Notes: generated by a model not told the origin, from the sequence alone. Positions 22,473 through 34,035 are shown, counted from the stretch's first letter. The stretch is DNA of 64,000 nucleotides from Rhodamnia argentea (GCF_020921035.1 NC_063155.1:2651001-2715000), one strand, 5' to 3'. A program made the numbers and translations.

Positions 22473-22479
22473 TATAAAT
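22473..22479 (+). promoter_or_regulatory. TATA box of DMP copy 2
   Basis: TATAAAT follows 'cttcctcttcctcttcccc', the pyrimidine-rich block also found before the TATA boxes of copies 3 and 4. It lies 82 bp upstream of the ATG. Confidence 0.7.
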
Positions 22480-22560
22480 CCCCCATAATCAGCGTTTGCT
22501 TCAAGAAACGCAAACACAACACTCCATAAAAACCCCAGTTAATTAGCATTTTCCGAGAAA

Positions 22561-23184
22561 ATGGGCAACAAAAGCTCTTCAAAATCCAAGACCGATTCCG
22601 GGCAAACAAGCACCACCAAGAAGGACAAACTCCACGGACTAGGCAACGTCATTAGGCTCCTCCCGACCGGGACCGTCTTCTTGTTCCAATTCCTCAACCC
22701 TGTCTTGACCAACAACGGCAAGTGCCATGCCGCCAACAAGTACCTTAGTGCCGTTCTAATTGGACTCTGCGGCCTCTCGTGTAGTTTGGCTTGCTTCACC
22801 GACAGCTACAAGGGGAAGTTCGGGCTGACCTACTACGGGGTGGCCACGCCCAAGGGCCTCTGGCCAGGCTCAAGCTCCGTGGACCTGTCGGGGCATAAGC
22901 TTCGGTTCGGAGACTTCGTCCACGCTTTCATGTCGGTGCTTATATTCGCCGTTCTGGTGTTGTTGGACACGAACACCATGAGGTGCTTCTATCCGTCTTT
23001 CGAGCATACGCAGAATACTTTGATCATGGTTTTGCCACCCGTGACGGGCACGATCTCGAGTGTGGTGTTCGCGTTGTTCCCGACCAAACGCCACGGGATT
23101 GGGTATCCCTCGAGTGAGAGTAAGGCTGCCTCAGAGACCAAGACTACCTCAGAGACTAGTACTACCTCGGAGAGCAAAGCCTAG
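22561..23184 (+). CDS. DMP: DMP (DUF679) membrane protein, copy 2
   Basis: An intronless 207-residue four-span membrane protein of the DMP family. It starts [12 protein letters not shown], a hydrophilic Ser/Lys head shared with copy 4. Then come [19 protein letters not shown] (about 26-44), [51 protein letters not shown] and a last span ending in [11 protein letters not shown]. Predicted spans lie at about 30-49, 60-80, 117-138 and 152-172. The tail is a Ser/Thr/Glu-rich repeat ([15 protein letters not shown]). All family motifs are intact and length is normal. FTDSYKG is followed by KFGLTYYG, where the other copies have SDG.THYG. It is likely an integral protein of the endomembrane system. 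Its individual role is unknown. Confidence 0.93.
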   Translation: MGNKSSSKSKTDSGQTSTTKKDKLHGLGNVIRLLPTGTVFLFQFLNPVLTNNGKCHAANKYLSAVLIGLCGLSCSLACFTDSYKGKFGLTYYGVATPKGLWPGSSSVDLSGHKLRFGDFVHAFMSVLIFAVLVLLDTNTMRCFYPSFEHTQNTLIMVLPPVTGTISSVVFALFPTKRHGIGYPSSESKAASETKTTSETSTTSESKA

Positions 23185-23377
23185 GAAGCGTGATGATAAA
23201 CATAAAGTACATATGCATGATCTAAAGTAAAAACATGCATATCACCAAAGACTTGCATCAACGACTTCTCATGTTAGACTCGTGTGCTCAACGAGGAGTA
23301 TGTAATTAAGATTGTACGTACTTGTCACCGTAGGTCTTACATTTTATTGGTGATGAATGATTGCTCAACTAGGAATC

Positions 23378-23383
23378 AATAAA
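23378..23383 (+). terminator. Polyadenylation signal of DMP copy 2
   Basis: AATAAA in 'gaatcaataaatttg', about 195 bp after the stop, the same context as in copies 1 and 3. Confidence 0.6.
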
Positions 23384-23399
23384 TTTGTGGATGTGTTTT

Positions 23400-24136
23400 T
23401 GCGAGTCTGCTGTCACGGATGGAATCACTGTGCACGACACAGAGCTAACCTCAAACAAGAGCCATGATCATGCCTCCGCCCCCAGACCCTCGGCGTCGGC
23501 AACTTCGCCGCCGTCTTCATTGGCCCAACCTCGAGCACCCAACGCTTTTGTATCTCCCTCTGTGTCCCTCTCTACATCGTCCAGCCCAGGCCCTGCCATG
23601 GGTGACTGAGGCTGGGTGGCCACTGCGTGGGGGGTCGCAACCCCAGAACCCTCGTCTGTCCTCTTTGAAAACAGAGGAGGGGAGATTGAGGCCTCATTGG
23701 CCTCAGACGACGCGAGATTTGGCCACAATGGCGACGCCGGGATGGTCACCAAGCCTCGAACAGAGGAGGGGGATCCAGAGAGCAGAGGCGGGGACGGGCG
23801 CCGCCAGCGCGAGGTAGTGGGTAGACCTCAAGTCCGGCAGGTGAACAATGTATAAGTAGATGAAAGTGACATGCTCTAAAATTCTCACGTAACCTTTCGA
23901 CGGGAAATAAACATACGATTGAGGAAAGATTGGTCTTTAAGCGATTTTGGCGGTTGGTGACGGAAGTCTATTCGTGTTAAGGAAAGACTATCTCTAAGGC
24001 ATATTCTTGAGTGTTTCATCCGTCATAATTGTTTAATATATTAGTCGGTCCATTGAGCAGCCTTTGCTTCCTAACGTTTCTCAGCAGCAATGGATCAAAC
24101 TCATACAGACAATGAAGTGCAGATCAAGCTGTGATT
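23400..24136. other. 3' flank of the DMP unit, GC-rich then AT-rich
   Basis: The GC-rich part (23470-23830) has open frames in several phases but no recognisable domain. It corresponds in position to 48180-48430 after copy 4, including 'ctcaagt..ggc.ggtg.ac'. The following part (to 24136) aligns with 48530-48767, ending 'tttctca.cagcaatggatcaaa.tcata.agaca'. I see duplicated intergenic DNA, not a gene. Confidence 0.5.
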
Positions 24137-24957
24137 AACATGAGAAAGTGTTTTCCTGAAATTAGTTTTCGGACTTTCACCCGTTTGATTCACCGGAAAA
24201 TGATTCGGTCAATGGAAGATATTTTTTGGTCAATGAAAAGTTTATGTACAAAATTAGAAAAGTGAATTCCCCAATTTGAAGATGTGAAAACACTTTTCAA
24301 AATTGGTCCTCTTTAATTTTTTATTATTATTTTAATGTTTTAATATTATATTTTGATATCTTTTTCTATTCTTTTTCTTCTTTTTCTTCTTTTTTTCTTT
24401 TCTTCCTCGCTCGCCATGATCGGCCGGCAGTAGCCACCGGCAAGCTTCACTCGAAGTCGTCGGATCGGCGGCCTCAAGGTTCGCCAACTACCTCAAGCAG
24501 ATTTGGCGGTCTTGGGAAGATCCGGGCCGACGAGCTCGAGCTCGCTTATGGCCACCGGCAAGCGGAAGGAAGGAGGCAGGTTCCGTGGAAGGAAGAAGGA
24601 AGGAGAAGAAGAAGAAAAGAGAAAAAAAAGAAAAAGAAAAATATAAGAAAAACTAAGAATATGGAATTTAAAAAATTCGGTTTTCGTTTTACCTAAAATA
24701 AAGTCATGAAAGTAAAATCATTTTTCAAATGAAAATCAAACACCATAAAACATTTTCTATCACATATTACCAAACAAAGGAAAAAAAAATGTTTTTCGAA
24801 AAAATGATTTCCCATAAATCATTTTTCGAAAAATGAATTCTGGGAAGACGTTTTTAGTGGAAGAAACACACCCTAATATTCCTTTAATAAGACTATGACG
24901 AGATGCGTGATTGGTTTTTGAAAATTGAAAATTTTAACTTCAAGTCCAAGCAAGTTG
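24137..24957. mobile_element. Probable non-autonomous DNA transposon (boundaries approximate)
   Basis: This stretch is absent from the sister unit: 49400-49425 reads through where 24130 and 24958 should join ('gtgcagat.aa.ctgtg.ttaa.aatggataattt'). The ends carry 'aaagtgttttcctgaaa' and, inverted, 'ttcgaaaaatgattt'/'gggaagacgttttta'. The centre is AG-rich (24590-24640). It has no coding capacity. Confidence 0.45.
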
Positions 24958-25904
24958 AAGGAAATGGATAATTTCCAAGTACTTATCCCAACGATATAGT
25001 GTTAATTGACAAAATCAACCTTCAACTTTGTTAAACATGAATTGACATTTAATAACACATTTTTTTTTAGAAACTAACAATCTATGGGCTGTTACTTTCC
25101 TATCTCGGTTAAATTTTAAAAAAATCATATTTTATTGTTTCTTGCAGCTATTTTGAAAAGAAATATTTTCCTCCAAAAAAAATATTCATGATTTTGATTC
25201 ATTTGGTCCTTCCTATCTTAAAACCATACAGGCCAAAAAAAAAAAAGATAAAAAAAGGAAAAAGGAAGGAAAAATCAAGACTAAACTTTTTATGTTGTTT
25301 AATCATAAAGAAAGTTATTACTATTGCTCATGAGCCATGTTCTGAATTTTTTTTTTCAAAAATATAAGTTTGAATGCGAAGAAATGTAAATAGCTTAGAC
25401 AAAAGAACAAGTGAACGATTCTTTAAAAACTCAAATTTACAACATTATAACTTCAACAAATCAATAAACGCAAGATCAGGAAAAGGAGAAATGTTTTCGG
25501 AATTTGAAACATAGTATTAATTTCAATAAAGACATCTTTCATTTTTACTAATTTTAGAAGAACACCGGATATGAACTGGAGACAACTTAAATAATTTCCT
25601 TTTGGAAACTTATCCCAAATATGGGGTGAATGGGAGAAATGATGATATCAATTTTATTGAGAGAGGAGTCACATTAATTATTTATATTGAACCAATTAAT
25701 TTCGATTGAAAGGTAATTTGGTCAGCTAGTACAAAAAAGTTGTGTTTTGGTCAAATTGGGTGTGAAGATAACGCTGCCTAGTAAAAAATATATTTTGGCA
25801 TTAGAGGAGTAATCTTGGGAGACTTTTTGGGGGCAAAACACAAAGTGGGTCTAGCCCAAGAAGGACAAACCTAGGTTAGCATAAGGTTCTCAGCCTCAAT
25901 ATCG
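24958..25904. other. 3' flank of the DMP unit, no gene
   Basis: AT-rich and without a supported gene. It aligns in patches with 49410-50215 downstream of DMP copy 4. Shared text includes 'atagtgttaa.cgataaaat'-like sequence, 'ttaataacacattttttt' and 'gtgggtct.gcccaagaagga'. Confidence 0.5.
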
Positions 25905-26060
25905 GGAAAAGTACACTAAAAGTGCCATAACTTTTGTACGGCATTCACTTGAGTGCCATAACTTTCAAAACGTTTACTTGAGTGCCATAATTTTGAAAAA
26001 AATGTTCACTTAAGTGCCACTCGCTGATTTAGCAAGTCGGAAATCCAATGTGGACTTATT
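25905..26060. mobile_element. Half of a MULE-type MITE
   Basis: Three repeats of 'cacttgagtgccataact' type mirror one end of the element at 20106-20818. The matching inverted end was not found, so only one end remains or the element extends through the GRF gene. Confidence 0.45.
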
Positions 26061-26281
26061 TTAACATTAAACCTGCGTACGTGACTTGTCGAAAAAATGA
26101 AGTCAGCACTAGAGATGGAAAACGATGTCGTATGGAAGAAGAAGTTAACTTATTTAACAATTGGGGCCAAATGGAAAAGAAATCAGTGAAGAACCCTAAC
26201 CCTAATTGCACCGCCGGTTTGAAATTCTTCCAAATTGGGAGCTTTTCACCTCATTATATTCGTAAGGGCAAGCCGAAGTAG

Positions 26282-26737
26282 GAGAAGCGGGCACGATTTT
26301 ACGAGCAAAGCGAAGATGAATGTCCAAGTTGCTGCTATTGTGGGCTGCGGAGTCCAACAAGAATAGCGTGGATGCGAGACAATCCCGGACGAAGGTTTGT
26401 TGGATGCGGTAGTTATAGAGAAGGCTTCAATTGTGTATATTTCGGGTGGGTCGATGGAAAATTTCCAAACCAAGCAACGAAGGTTATCTTACAGCTACTG
26501 GAATGTCGTGGCGAAGTTCGACCCGTGTCGCAAGATGAGGTGGACGATGCTGATTCAATGCAAGCAGAAATCAAGGGTTTGGAATCTTTGGTCAACCATT
26601 TGCAAAAACAAGTTTCAAAGATGAAAATTCAAAGGGATATTTATCGAGTGTTGCTTGTCTTGTTGGTAATGGCTGTGGTTTGGTTTGTGTTTGTAAGCAA
26701 GATCGGTTCACAGAAGAACCAACTTAGTCTTCCATAG
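26282..26737 (+). CDS. GRF-type zinc-finger protein with C-terminal membrane anchor, probably decayed
   Basis: The open stretch encodes a GRF zinc finger: CxxC..CG (ECPSCCYCG), then NPGRRFVGC, NCVYFGWVDG. A coiled coil follows (about MQAEIKGLESLVNHLQKQ), and then a single hydrophobic span (YRVLLVLLVMAVVWFVFVS) near the end. GRF fingers bind nucleic acid. Plant proteins of this small type are common and poorly characterised. The first in-frame ATG (26372) lies after the first cysteines, so starting there would lose half the finger. Upstream in the same frame an open stretch from 26048 is closed by TAG at 26279-26281. Either an upstream exon or non-AUG start supplies the beginning, or this is a pseudogene. 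I favour decay. Confidence 0.55.
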   Translation, partial: EKRARFYEQSEDECPSCCYCGLRSPTRIAWMRDNPGRRFVGCGSYREGFNCVYFGWVDGKFPNQATKVILQLLECRGEVRPVSQDEVDDADSMQAEIKGLESLVNHLQKQVSKMKIQRDIYRVLLVLLVMAVVWFVFVSKIGSQKNQLSLP

Positions 26738-27840
26738 TATAAGAACAATGAAATGAGTTTTAGTATTCGGAGCAACGATTGTCGGTTTTGGATGTTGTTC
26801 CCAAACCGGCTAGTGAAAGTGGTCTGTTTTGGAGTGTTACTTGAGTAGATGGCATTGTGCTCGATCTTGTGGCTTGATGATCTCATTGAATGAGCAATGG
26901 GGCTAATTTGGATCCTAGGGCTGGTTTGGATATTGATGATGCAATATGTGCATAACTTTTGGCTTACACTGGAATATAAATGACTTGTATCATGTCTGCA
27001 ATAGTTGCTGCAGCAAGAACAGATGTTCTTTGCATTTTGTGTTGAAAGATTTTGCATTTCTTTGGTGGAAATGACAGTCTTTATGAGTTTACTGACTGAG
27101 CAATTAGTTTGTGGTCCAATGTATGCATTATATTTGCTTCAATGGATGAGAAATTGATGTCATGCATGTGTGGAGCATTGTCTGCAGCAACAACAGATGC
27201 TCTCTTCCCATTTACGTTCAACAGCTGCTACTGGATTTTCGTTGGTTGCTATGGTTGTTCAAGTGCAGTACAAGTTGCAAATAACTTTGCGAATGCTCAT
27301 ATGAGTCCTAATTTTTTTCTTAAGTGAACACTTAAGTCCCTAGACTTTGTAAAAGTGAACAAATAGATGCGTTAATTTGTTAATAATTGGCTATGTTGGT
27401 ATCACTTTCTGAAACCTGGCAATATATTGAGAAATTGATATGCAATATCGTTAATATGATCCCAAGATCAAACCAAATGGTTTACATTTGCATCAAACTC
27501 ACCAATTGCACAAAATGGACCATAAAATCGTGTTTCCTTAAATTGAAACCATGTTGTTGTAGCTTACAATATAGGAGGGAAAAATTTTAGAATACAACCA
27601 TGTTGCTGCTGCTTACATTTGTAGCAAACCATGTTGCTGCAGCATCCCCTTTATACATGAGTTGTGATTGACAATGTACCAACAAAAGACTTAGGCCCTT
27701 GCCATAAAAGAAAAATAGAAACCTCCCAGTTAGGTCCAATCAAAAACAAAAAACCCAACCCCTCCCCCACCAAAAACAGACATAGCATAAACCGCCAGCC
27801 CTTCAAAATCATCTCCACTACACAAAATGAATAACGCGAT
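26738..27840. other. 3' flank of the GRF gene, no further gene seen
   Basis: The sequence is probably untranslated. It contains several copies of short text such as 'gctgcagcaa.aacagatg' (27006 and 27182) and 'catgttg.tg..gcttaca.t' (27550-27640). No domain is recognisable in the short frames. Confidence 0.4.
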
Positions 27841-27844
27841 CACA

Positions 27845-28190
27845 TCAAATTGTCTTCAAATGATTCATGAGTCCCGCACTCTTTCGGACTCGAACTCTAG
27901 GCATATCATCATTAGATGGTATTTCTTCTTCAACTGTCTTATCTATTGGAGGATCAATTGATCGAGATGGAGCCGATGTTGCGGGTGGGGCCATTTTTGG
28001 TGCATGCTTTGGAGGTGGCATTGGTACCCTCGGTTTTGGATGGAAGCTTCTTCAATTGTGCACGGGTTGTTATCGTTGAATTTCTTATCGGTGCATGCAC
28101 TTGAATTCTTGTTCTTGCTACGGTAGCTTGTCCAGTTGAGTGTCCTTGAGATATTATCACCTCTGAATTCCTCCCAGGCTGCAATACAAC
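27845..28190 (-). pseudogene. Terminal exon of an unidentified gene
   Basis: The - strand has an open frame of about 73 codons ending at TGA (27845-27847). It has a proline-rich start (VPMPPPKHAPKMAPPAT) and a charged end (EEIPSNDDMPRVRVRKSAG). Upstream in that frame is a stop. The neighbouring frame is open to 28244, so an intron boundary or frameshift lies near 28050-28060. I do not recognise the family. Upstream, the repeat array at 28400-29450 has the same exon-like character, so both probably belonged to one multi-exon gene, perhaps of a transposon. That link is inference. Confidence 0.35.
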
Positions 28191-28399
28191 CATATTATTA
28201 GTTAGCATGTGATGAAATAACTTAGAAATGCATAATACATACAACTACTCCTTACATTGAAAATAACCATGCCACTTTTCATGTCTGTAAATAATTCATA
28301 GCCATGCTCTCTTTTCCTTTTCCTAATTATACCATGTGTTCGTCTTGGTGCCTCTCTTTGTAAAACCTCTGTACTTTTTCTAACCTACATAAGGCATAG

Positions 28400-29450
28400 A
28401 AGTACTTCATGCACTAAGCACATATGTTGCATTGTTTTCAACTTAATTTTTATTGCACCCGATCTTTGGGCCCCGTCTGTTGTACACTATCCGACTCGGT
28501 TGGCCCTATGCTTTGTTCGGCATTATTGCTTTCAACGATTCCCTCACACGCTCCCGCAACGTCGGTTGGTGTTTTTGTCACTTGCACAATGAAATAAAAC
28601 AACTAATATAATGTAACAACCCATATATAAAAAAAGAAAATCACCAATTAAATATCTCACTTGAACTTTGCTCCTCTACGTCGACCGAGGTGTCCCCGCG
28701 CGTTGTCCCGCATCACTAGTCCTTATGGTGCCCCGAACTACCTCAGTAGATTGATTCTGTCTTCTTTTAACCTGAAGAAGTACATAGCATAATTAAACTA
28801 AAGCAACAAATTTATTTTTTCTTTGACCAATTACAAAGTTTACTTGAATGTTACTCCGTTGTCTTGACTGAGCGACCCTTGCCCCTGCAGCTTAGCTTTG
28901 TCTTTTTGCGGCCCGTAAAAGGACTTCGCATAATTAATCAAGTGCAGCAACAACTACATGAAAGGCAAGCAATGACCCAACTCACCTGAACTTTAGTCCT
29001 CTGTACTGACCGATTTGTCCCCGCGCTTTATCCCGCATCGTTACTTTCTCCGGTGCGCTCACCTACCCCTGCAGCCTGAGTTGGATTTTTCGGAACCCGC
29101 AAAGTGACATAGCATAATTAATGTAATGCAACAACACATACATAAAAGGAAAATCACCAATCAAATAGGTTACTCCAACATTGCTCATGTGTATCGACCG
29201 AGGTGCCCCCGCACATTGTTCTCAAGCATTACTTCTTATGCTTGTCCCTCGGCCCCCCGTAGGCTCACTCTGTCTTCTTCTAACCTGCAAATGACGTAGT
29301 ATGATTAATGTATTTCAACAACAACAAAAAACAAATGCTTTCGTGCAAGAACTTTTAAACAACTTACTTCAAGTTTGCTTCTCTGCGTCGAATGAGTTGT
29401 CTCGACACTTTGTCCTCCACCACCACTTCCCCTGGTGCCCTCACCTGCCC
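28400..29450 (-). repeat. Amplified exon-intron unit, about 150-190 bp, 5-6 copies
   Basis: Read on the - strand, each unit has an acceptor-like 'cag', a coding-like block with RRRQ or KRRQ near its start and an RSKVQ-like end, then a donor-like gt and an AT-rich stretch with 'catcaattaattatgc'-type text. On the + strand the marks are 'ttgaa(c/t)(t/g)tt.ctcct', 'gtcgaccgag', 'ccccgc.c.ttgtcccgcat' and 'gcataattaat'. Units start near 28660, 28850, 28985, 29170 and 29345, with a weaker one near 28480. Several have in-frame stops, so the array is degenerate. Confidence 0.5.
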
Positions 29451-29499
29451 TGCATCATTACTCATCTATGTGATGACTTGCTATCCTTGTTAGCCGAGT

Positions 29500-31148
29500 A
29501 GACGATTGATTGTATGATGGATTGGAATCATATTGGCTCGATCTTTTTTATGAAATCCGAATTGTTAATTTTAGTTAATTTAAATAAACGAGTTTAATTA
29601 ATTGTTATGGTTGATTGCTTGATTGCATGCATTGGTTGGCTACTGAGTGTTATAGATGAATTTGTGAGTGTCGGTCACCTTGTATCGGATGCAAAGTCTA
29701 GGTGATAAACTGTACATTCATATGACCACGTGTGGAACCAAACTTCATGTTTTAGCATGAAACTGGCATTGGATCGAGTCTTTGAGCATGACTGTATGAT
29801 CATTCAGCTAATTACAAAGATAAGAAATTACTAGTTGATTATCAAATGTGCTTGAGTGGTCATAAAATGGGTTTCCTAATAAGATCGTGCCATGCTGATC
29901 GGAATCACAAGACTTGTTAGATGCACGTCAATCCGTGCCCCCGGGTTGATCGGATGCCGGTCGTAGTTGTGACGGATCGACGCTCCTTATAGGAATGCCT
30001 GCTATGCTGTGCCGTGCTGATTGGAATCATATCGGCCTAGCGGTTGCCGTCAACGTCACCGAAGTAATGGGATGATGCCTGGTCTTGCCAAGAGAGCACC
30101 AACCGCCTAGTGTGCCAGGTTGAATGGCCATTAATAAATGGACTGCGTATGGTATCCTGTGTATGCAAGTTGTTGTGATGCCTTGCCGGTGATCGTTTGA
30201 TGTGATTGTCATATCGTGTTAAGCATTGCATTACTTGTGGCTCATGGCTGGTAAGTTGCATGTGGTTGATATTATATGTTGTGACTCTGTCTTGGCTGGT
30301 AGGATGTTCCGAGTGAATCAACGCCCTAGCTGGGCTTAGGCATTGACTCACCGAGATTTATTCTCACCCCGTTGTGGTTAAACATGTTCATGTCCAAAAT
30401 AATGGAGATGCGTCCGGTCGGGTTCGAGGTCCTATATCACCAGGCCTTTGATATCGAGTCACATCCGATTCCAAATACGGATCGGGTCTGGAAGCATTAC
30501 GTCACGACTATATAGATGGAGGAAGGGTTTGAGCACTTAGTGTCGCACCGCTTCAAAGCCTGGTATCTTAGTCATGGTGGTACTTTGTATGGGCTACTCT
30601 ATGGTTTTGAGGGGTCGTCTGCTACGACCTCCGCGGACTAAGTCCGGGACGCGATGGACATCGATACCCATGATGGGGAAGTTGTGGACCCCGATGATGA
30701 CTCGGACGAGGACCTAGGTTCCCTCGTCTATTTTGCAGGATGTGAGTTGCAGAGCAGAGCTTTTATTGGATCTTTTGGAAATGTAGTGGACGAGGGTGTC
30801 GTAGCCGCTCTTGTGGAGTAGATGAGAAGCTAACCATTCTCGACTCACCTACTTTTTTGCTGGTCCTAGGGAGCCGCCTCGAAGAATGGAGTTGTATTTA
30901 TTGGATAGCTTTGTAGGGTTAACGATCATCTACTTTTAGTAATAAAATGAAAATGTCCTTTCTTGATTGATTGTGGTTGTTGTTTCTTACTTACTATCCC
31001 TGCTGATCTTGTTGTTTAGGAGTGTTTGTTTTCATATGCGTAATGAAAGATGAAATTAATTGGGTTAGTAATGTGCCTAGGACATTACCCTTTATGACTT
31101 GAGGCGTTTTGGTAGGGATATCGTGGGTCCGATGATCGAGGCGTGACA
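29500..31148 (+). repeat. Possible Ty3/gypsy-type solo LTR (left end unclear)
   Basis: The right end 'gatcgaggcgtgaca' and the internal phrase 'attgactcaccgagatttattctcaccccgttgtggtta' (30343-30381) resemble LTRs of plant chromoviruses. No second LTR, primer site or gypsy domain is in the window. The frames at 30400-30820 contain acidic runs but stop repeatedly. I could not place the TG start, so the left bound is only where DMP-unit and exon-repeat similarity is no longer seen. Confidence 0.3.
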
Positions 31149-31230
31149 ATGAATACTAGTGCTTATGTGCTATAAAGCCATCACGAACAAACAAACAAAA
31201 TTCATTATCTTTCTATTCTTGTATCGTAAC

Positions 31231-31826
31231 TAAGAGTGAGCATGGTTCTAAGATAGAACCTGAAACTAAATTAGTAGGGACCCTATTAGGATCTAGGTTC
31301 CAAGATTTGTAGAGTAGGTTTCAGATTTCAAAAATTGAGGAACTTGAGCCTACTGGTGGGTTTTAGGTTCTAGGTTGGTGGAACATGGAACTTGGAACCT
31401 GTAATTTGTAATAAGGTTTTGTATTTTTTTTTGTATATGTCTTTATAGGATCTTGTGGTATTCCATGACGTCCGATGCTGAGTGTATAATTTGGAATCAC
31501 TAGTCCGAGCTTCCATTTTTCGTGATATTTATAATCGAGACTTTTACTTTATTAATATGTTATATTTATTCATGTTTCTAAATATGAATGTGGTCAGTAG
31601 ATTATAGCAGCAAACAATGATCATTAGAGGTGATGATGTGCAACGTTCAATTGAGAATAATGTGAAACCTTGAACCGACCACGAAACCCGTGACGGGGTA
31701 GGTTCGTGGTCAGGTTCAGGGTATGCGGGGGAGGTTCCACATTCCAAAAAATGAGGATCCTGTTCCGACGGGTAGGTTCCGGGATTTGTATGGAATCTGC
31801 ACGAAAGCTAAAACTGCTCAACCTTA
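31231..31826. mobile_element. Non-autonomous hAT element, 596 bp
   Basis: The inverted ends are TAAGAGTGAGCA at the left and TAAGGTTGAGCA (complement) at the right. The 8-bp target duplications are atcgtaac (31223-31230) and atcataac (31827-31834), 7 of 8. The inside is dense in 'aggttc'/'gaacct' motifs in both orientations, the style of hAT subterminal transposase-binding repeats. It has no transposase. Confidence 0.7.
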
Positions 31827-31834
31827 ATCATAAC

Positions 31835-33359
31835 TGTAATTTCCAGATATCTTGTCATCGATTAAATTCCCCGTGTGTATCTTAGTTGTAGCTTTTAAAT
31901 CTTCATCGTCTATTTAATTAATGCGTTGTATTTTCTCGTCACCCCATTTTGTCGTCGGTTAAATTTTGAAAAAAATTTTGTGTACTTTGACATTGATTAA
32001 ATTTCCTCAAAATAAATCTATCGGTTTTCTTGTGGTCTAATATTACATGTTAGGATTCGGTACACAATTATAGCAAAGTAAAGCGTAAAATAGTAAGAAA
32101 GAGAAATTAACATACGAGATTTTATCTTAATTCACCCTTAAACTAGTGCTACGTCTAGCGGAGAATTTCACTATAATTAGCACCTCGCACCTCTCATTAC
32201 ATCTCTTCTCAATTACAAGAGAAAAAGAGTATATATAACAGTATTTATTCATGAGCCCAAGCCCAAATACTAATATAAACAATATGGACTAAAATAATTA
32301 GCTATTCATGAGTAGGAACCACGTACTTTCTTGTCGTTGGGCAGTATGAACCACACCCCAAGCGTACGTCCTGTTCGGAAACACCACATGACCGGTCCCT
32401 TTTTATAAAAATCGAAGAACAAATTTAAGTGAATTATATTTCGTCAAATCCAATTCAGGCCAATAAGTTGCAAAAACTCCTTCACATGGATTTCCTAGTG
32501 TTTTCAATGTCGCATGACACAATTTCAACCTTGGAATGAAATCCAAGCCACACCTTTCCTGCTGTCCAAATTATGAATTGAAGTTCACTTGGCACATTCA
32601 AATTAATTAAGTAAATCATTTTTCTACTGTTTTGTTATAACCGAAGTGTGTCATGAGCTTATTGTAAAAATTTGTTCGTGCCACACATGATTTTGAATCC
32701 ATAGACCCACCAGAAATTTGTCCGAACGGTTTGTTGTCCAAATGTCCGTAGTGCAAGGGCCATTGCCCGCAAATGTAATTGTACGAGCAGCAGTTCACTA
32801 CTGAGTAAAGTACTAGGGATGCGCATGGCGTCTTTGGAGATAGAGCTATCCAGCTCCATTGAAGGGGGGCAGTCATGACGTGTGAGATTAATTGTGTTCT
32901 TTATTCCGTAACACTTGATGTCATAAAAACTTATTTGCAGTTAATTAGTCTATACCTCCTAAAGAAAGGAAACTCGAAAAGAAAAAAAAATCTCACCTAA
33001 ACTCATAGTTCCCTGCCATGTTTTGACAAAGAAAAATCTCTCTTTTTATTGATGGACAACAAGTACGGATATCATCTTGCATTTATATTTGATTAAGTTT
33101 GTGTGTGCATGACAACTATAATTCGTAATTCATCAATTAAAGGTATAGTTGGAAAAAGTTTTCATTAGTTATGACAGAGAATATATAGCCTGAACTAGAA
33201 TGCAATTGAGTAGATGTACATCCAAACAAATGTAATGGATCACATGGCAAATTATATGAATATAAAACGTGATTGTGGGTTCACCCTTGTACATGATGCA
33301 TGCAACAACTTGCCATGACATAGAACCATAAGATAGGTGTAGAAAGAATCAACCAGGTT
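31835..33359. other. Intergenic DNA with a block shared with 50.5-55.0 kb
   Basis: No gene. The stretch 32480-32900 aligns with 50535-50786 plus 54542-54985, on either side of copia element C. Shared text includes 'atttcctagtgtt', 'tattgtaaaaatttgtt', 'gccacacatgat', 'aattgtacgagca' and 'gaaggggg.cat.a'. From 33050 on it is the 5' flank of DMP copy 3, matching 21500-21800. Confidence 0.55.
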
Positions 33360-34004
33360 TGTTAGAAAGTGCATGACAGAAGCTCGATACTTTCATATGA
33401 GAAGATCGCCAAGAACGAGCCCGTTAACATATCTAATTAGGCTCACTTTTACTCAAAAGCTTAAACCAATGAGTTATGAGTCAATTTGGATATATATTAA
33501 CTTCTCAACATCACACCATTCATCCAATGTGTGACTTCTCTAAGACAACTTACATGTACATATCAACAATCTTCCCCTCACGTATGAGTTTAGTGTTAGG
33601 TCTAGCTCCCACTTAACTCAAGAATCGTTCTAAACCAATATATCTCAACTTGAATTTCCACCAATGTCCAACTTCATCCATAGTCTCATTCTCCGGACCG
33701 AACTATGAAGTTTACGATTAGGCCCGTGTTGCTATACCATTATGCCCACCGCCTGAAAACTGTGTTGGTCACTAGATTCATTCCTTGAGAGATTCACCAA
33801 ATACCGGAATAGATTGTGGGCCCACCAATTGATTACCGACTTTGATATTATTTGTTGAGGAGCGCACGTAAGAAGTTCGATATCTTCACTTAGGGAGATT
33901 ACCAAGAAGGAGCCCATGTCCAGTTGGACCCACTATCATTCAAAAGTTAAGCTAATGAGTTATAAGCCAACTTAGATATTTATTCTATAAAAAAAAAGAC
34001 TTGG

Positions 34005-34035
<31 letters not shown>

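Noticed and set aside
23464..23855. GC-rich overlapping frames after DMP copy 2
   Set aside because: Open in several phases on both strands without domain or start context. The matching region after copy 4 is not open in the same phase.
28400..29450. CRISPR-like array
   Set aside because: The repeats are 150-190 bp, diverged and exon-like, without uniform short repeats and spacers, and the genome is a plant.
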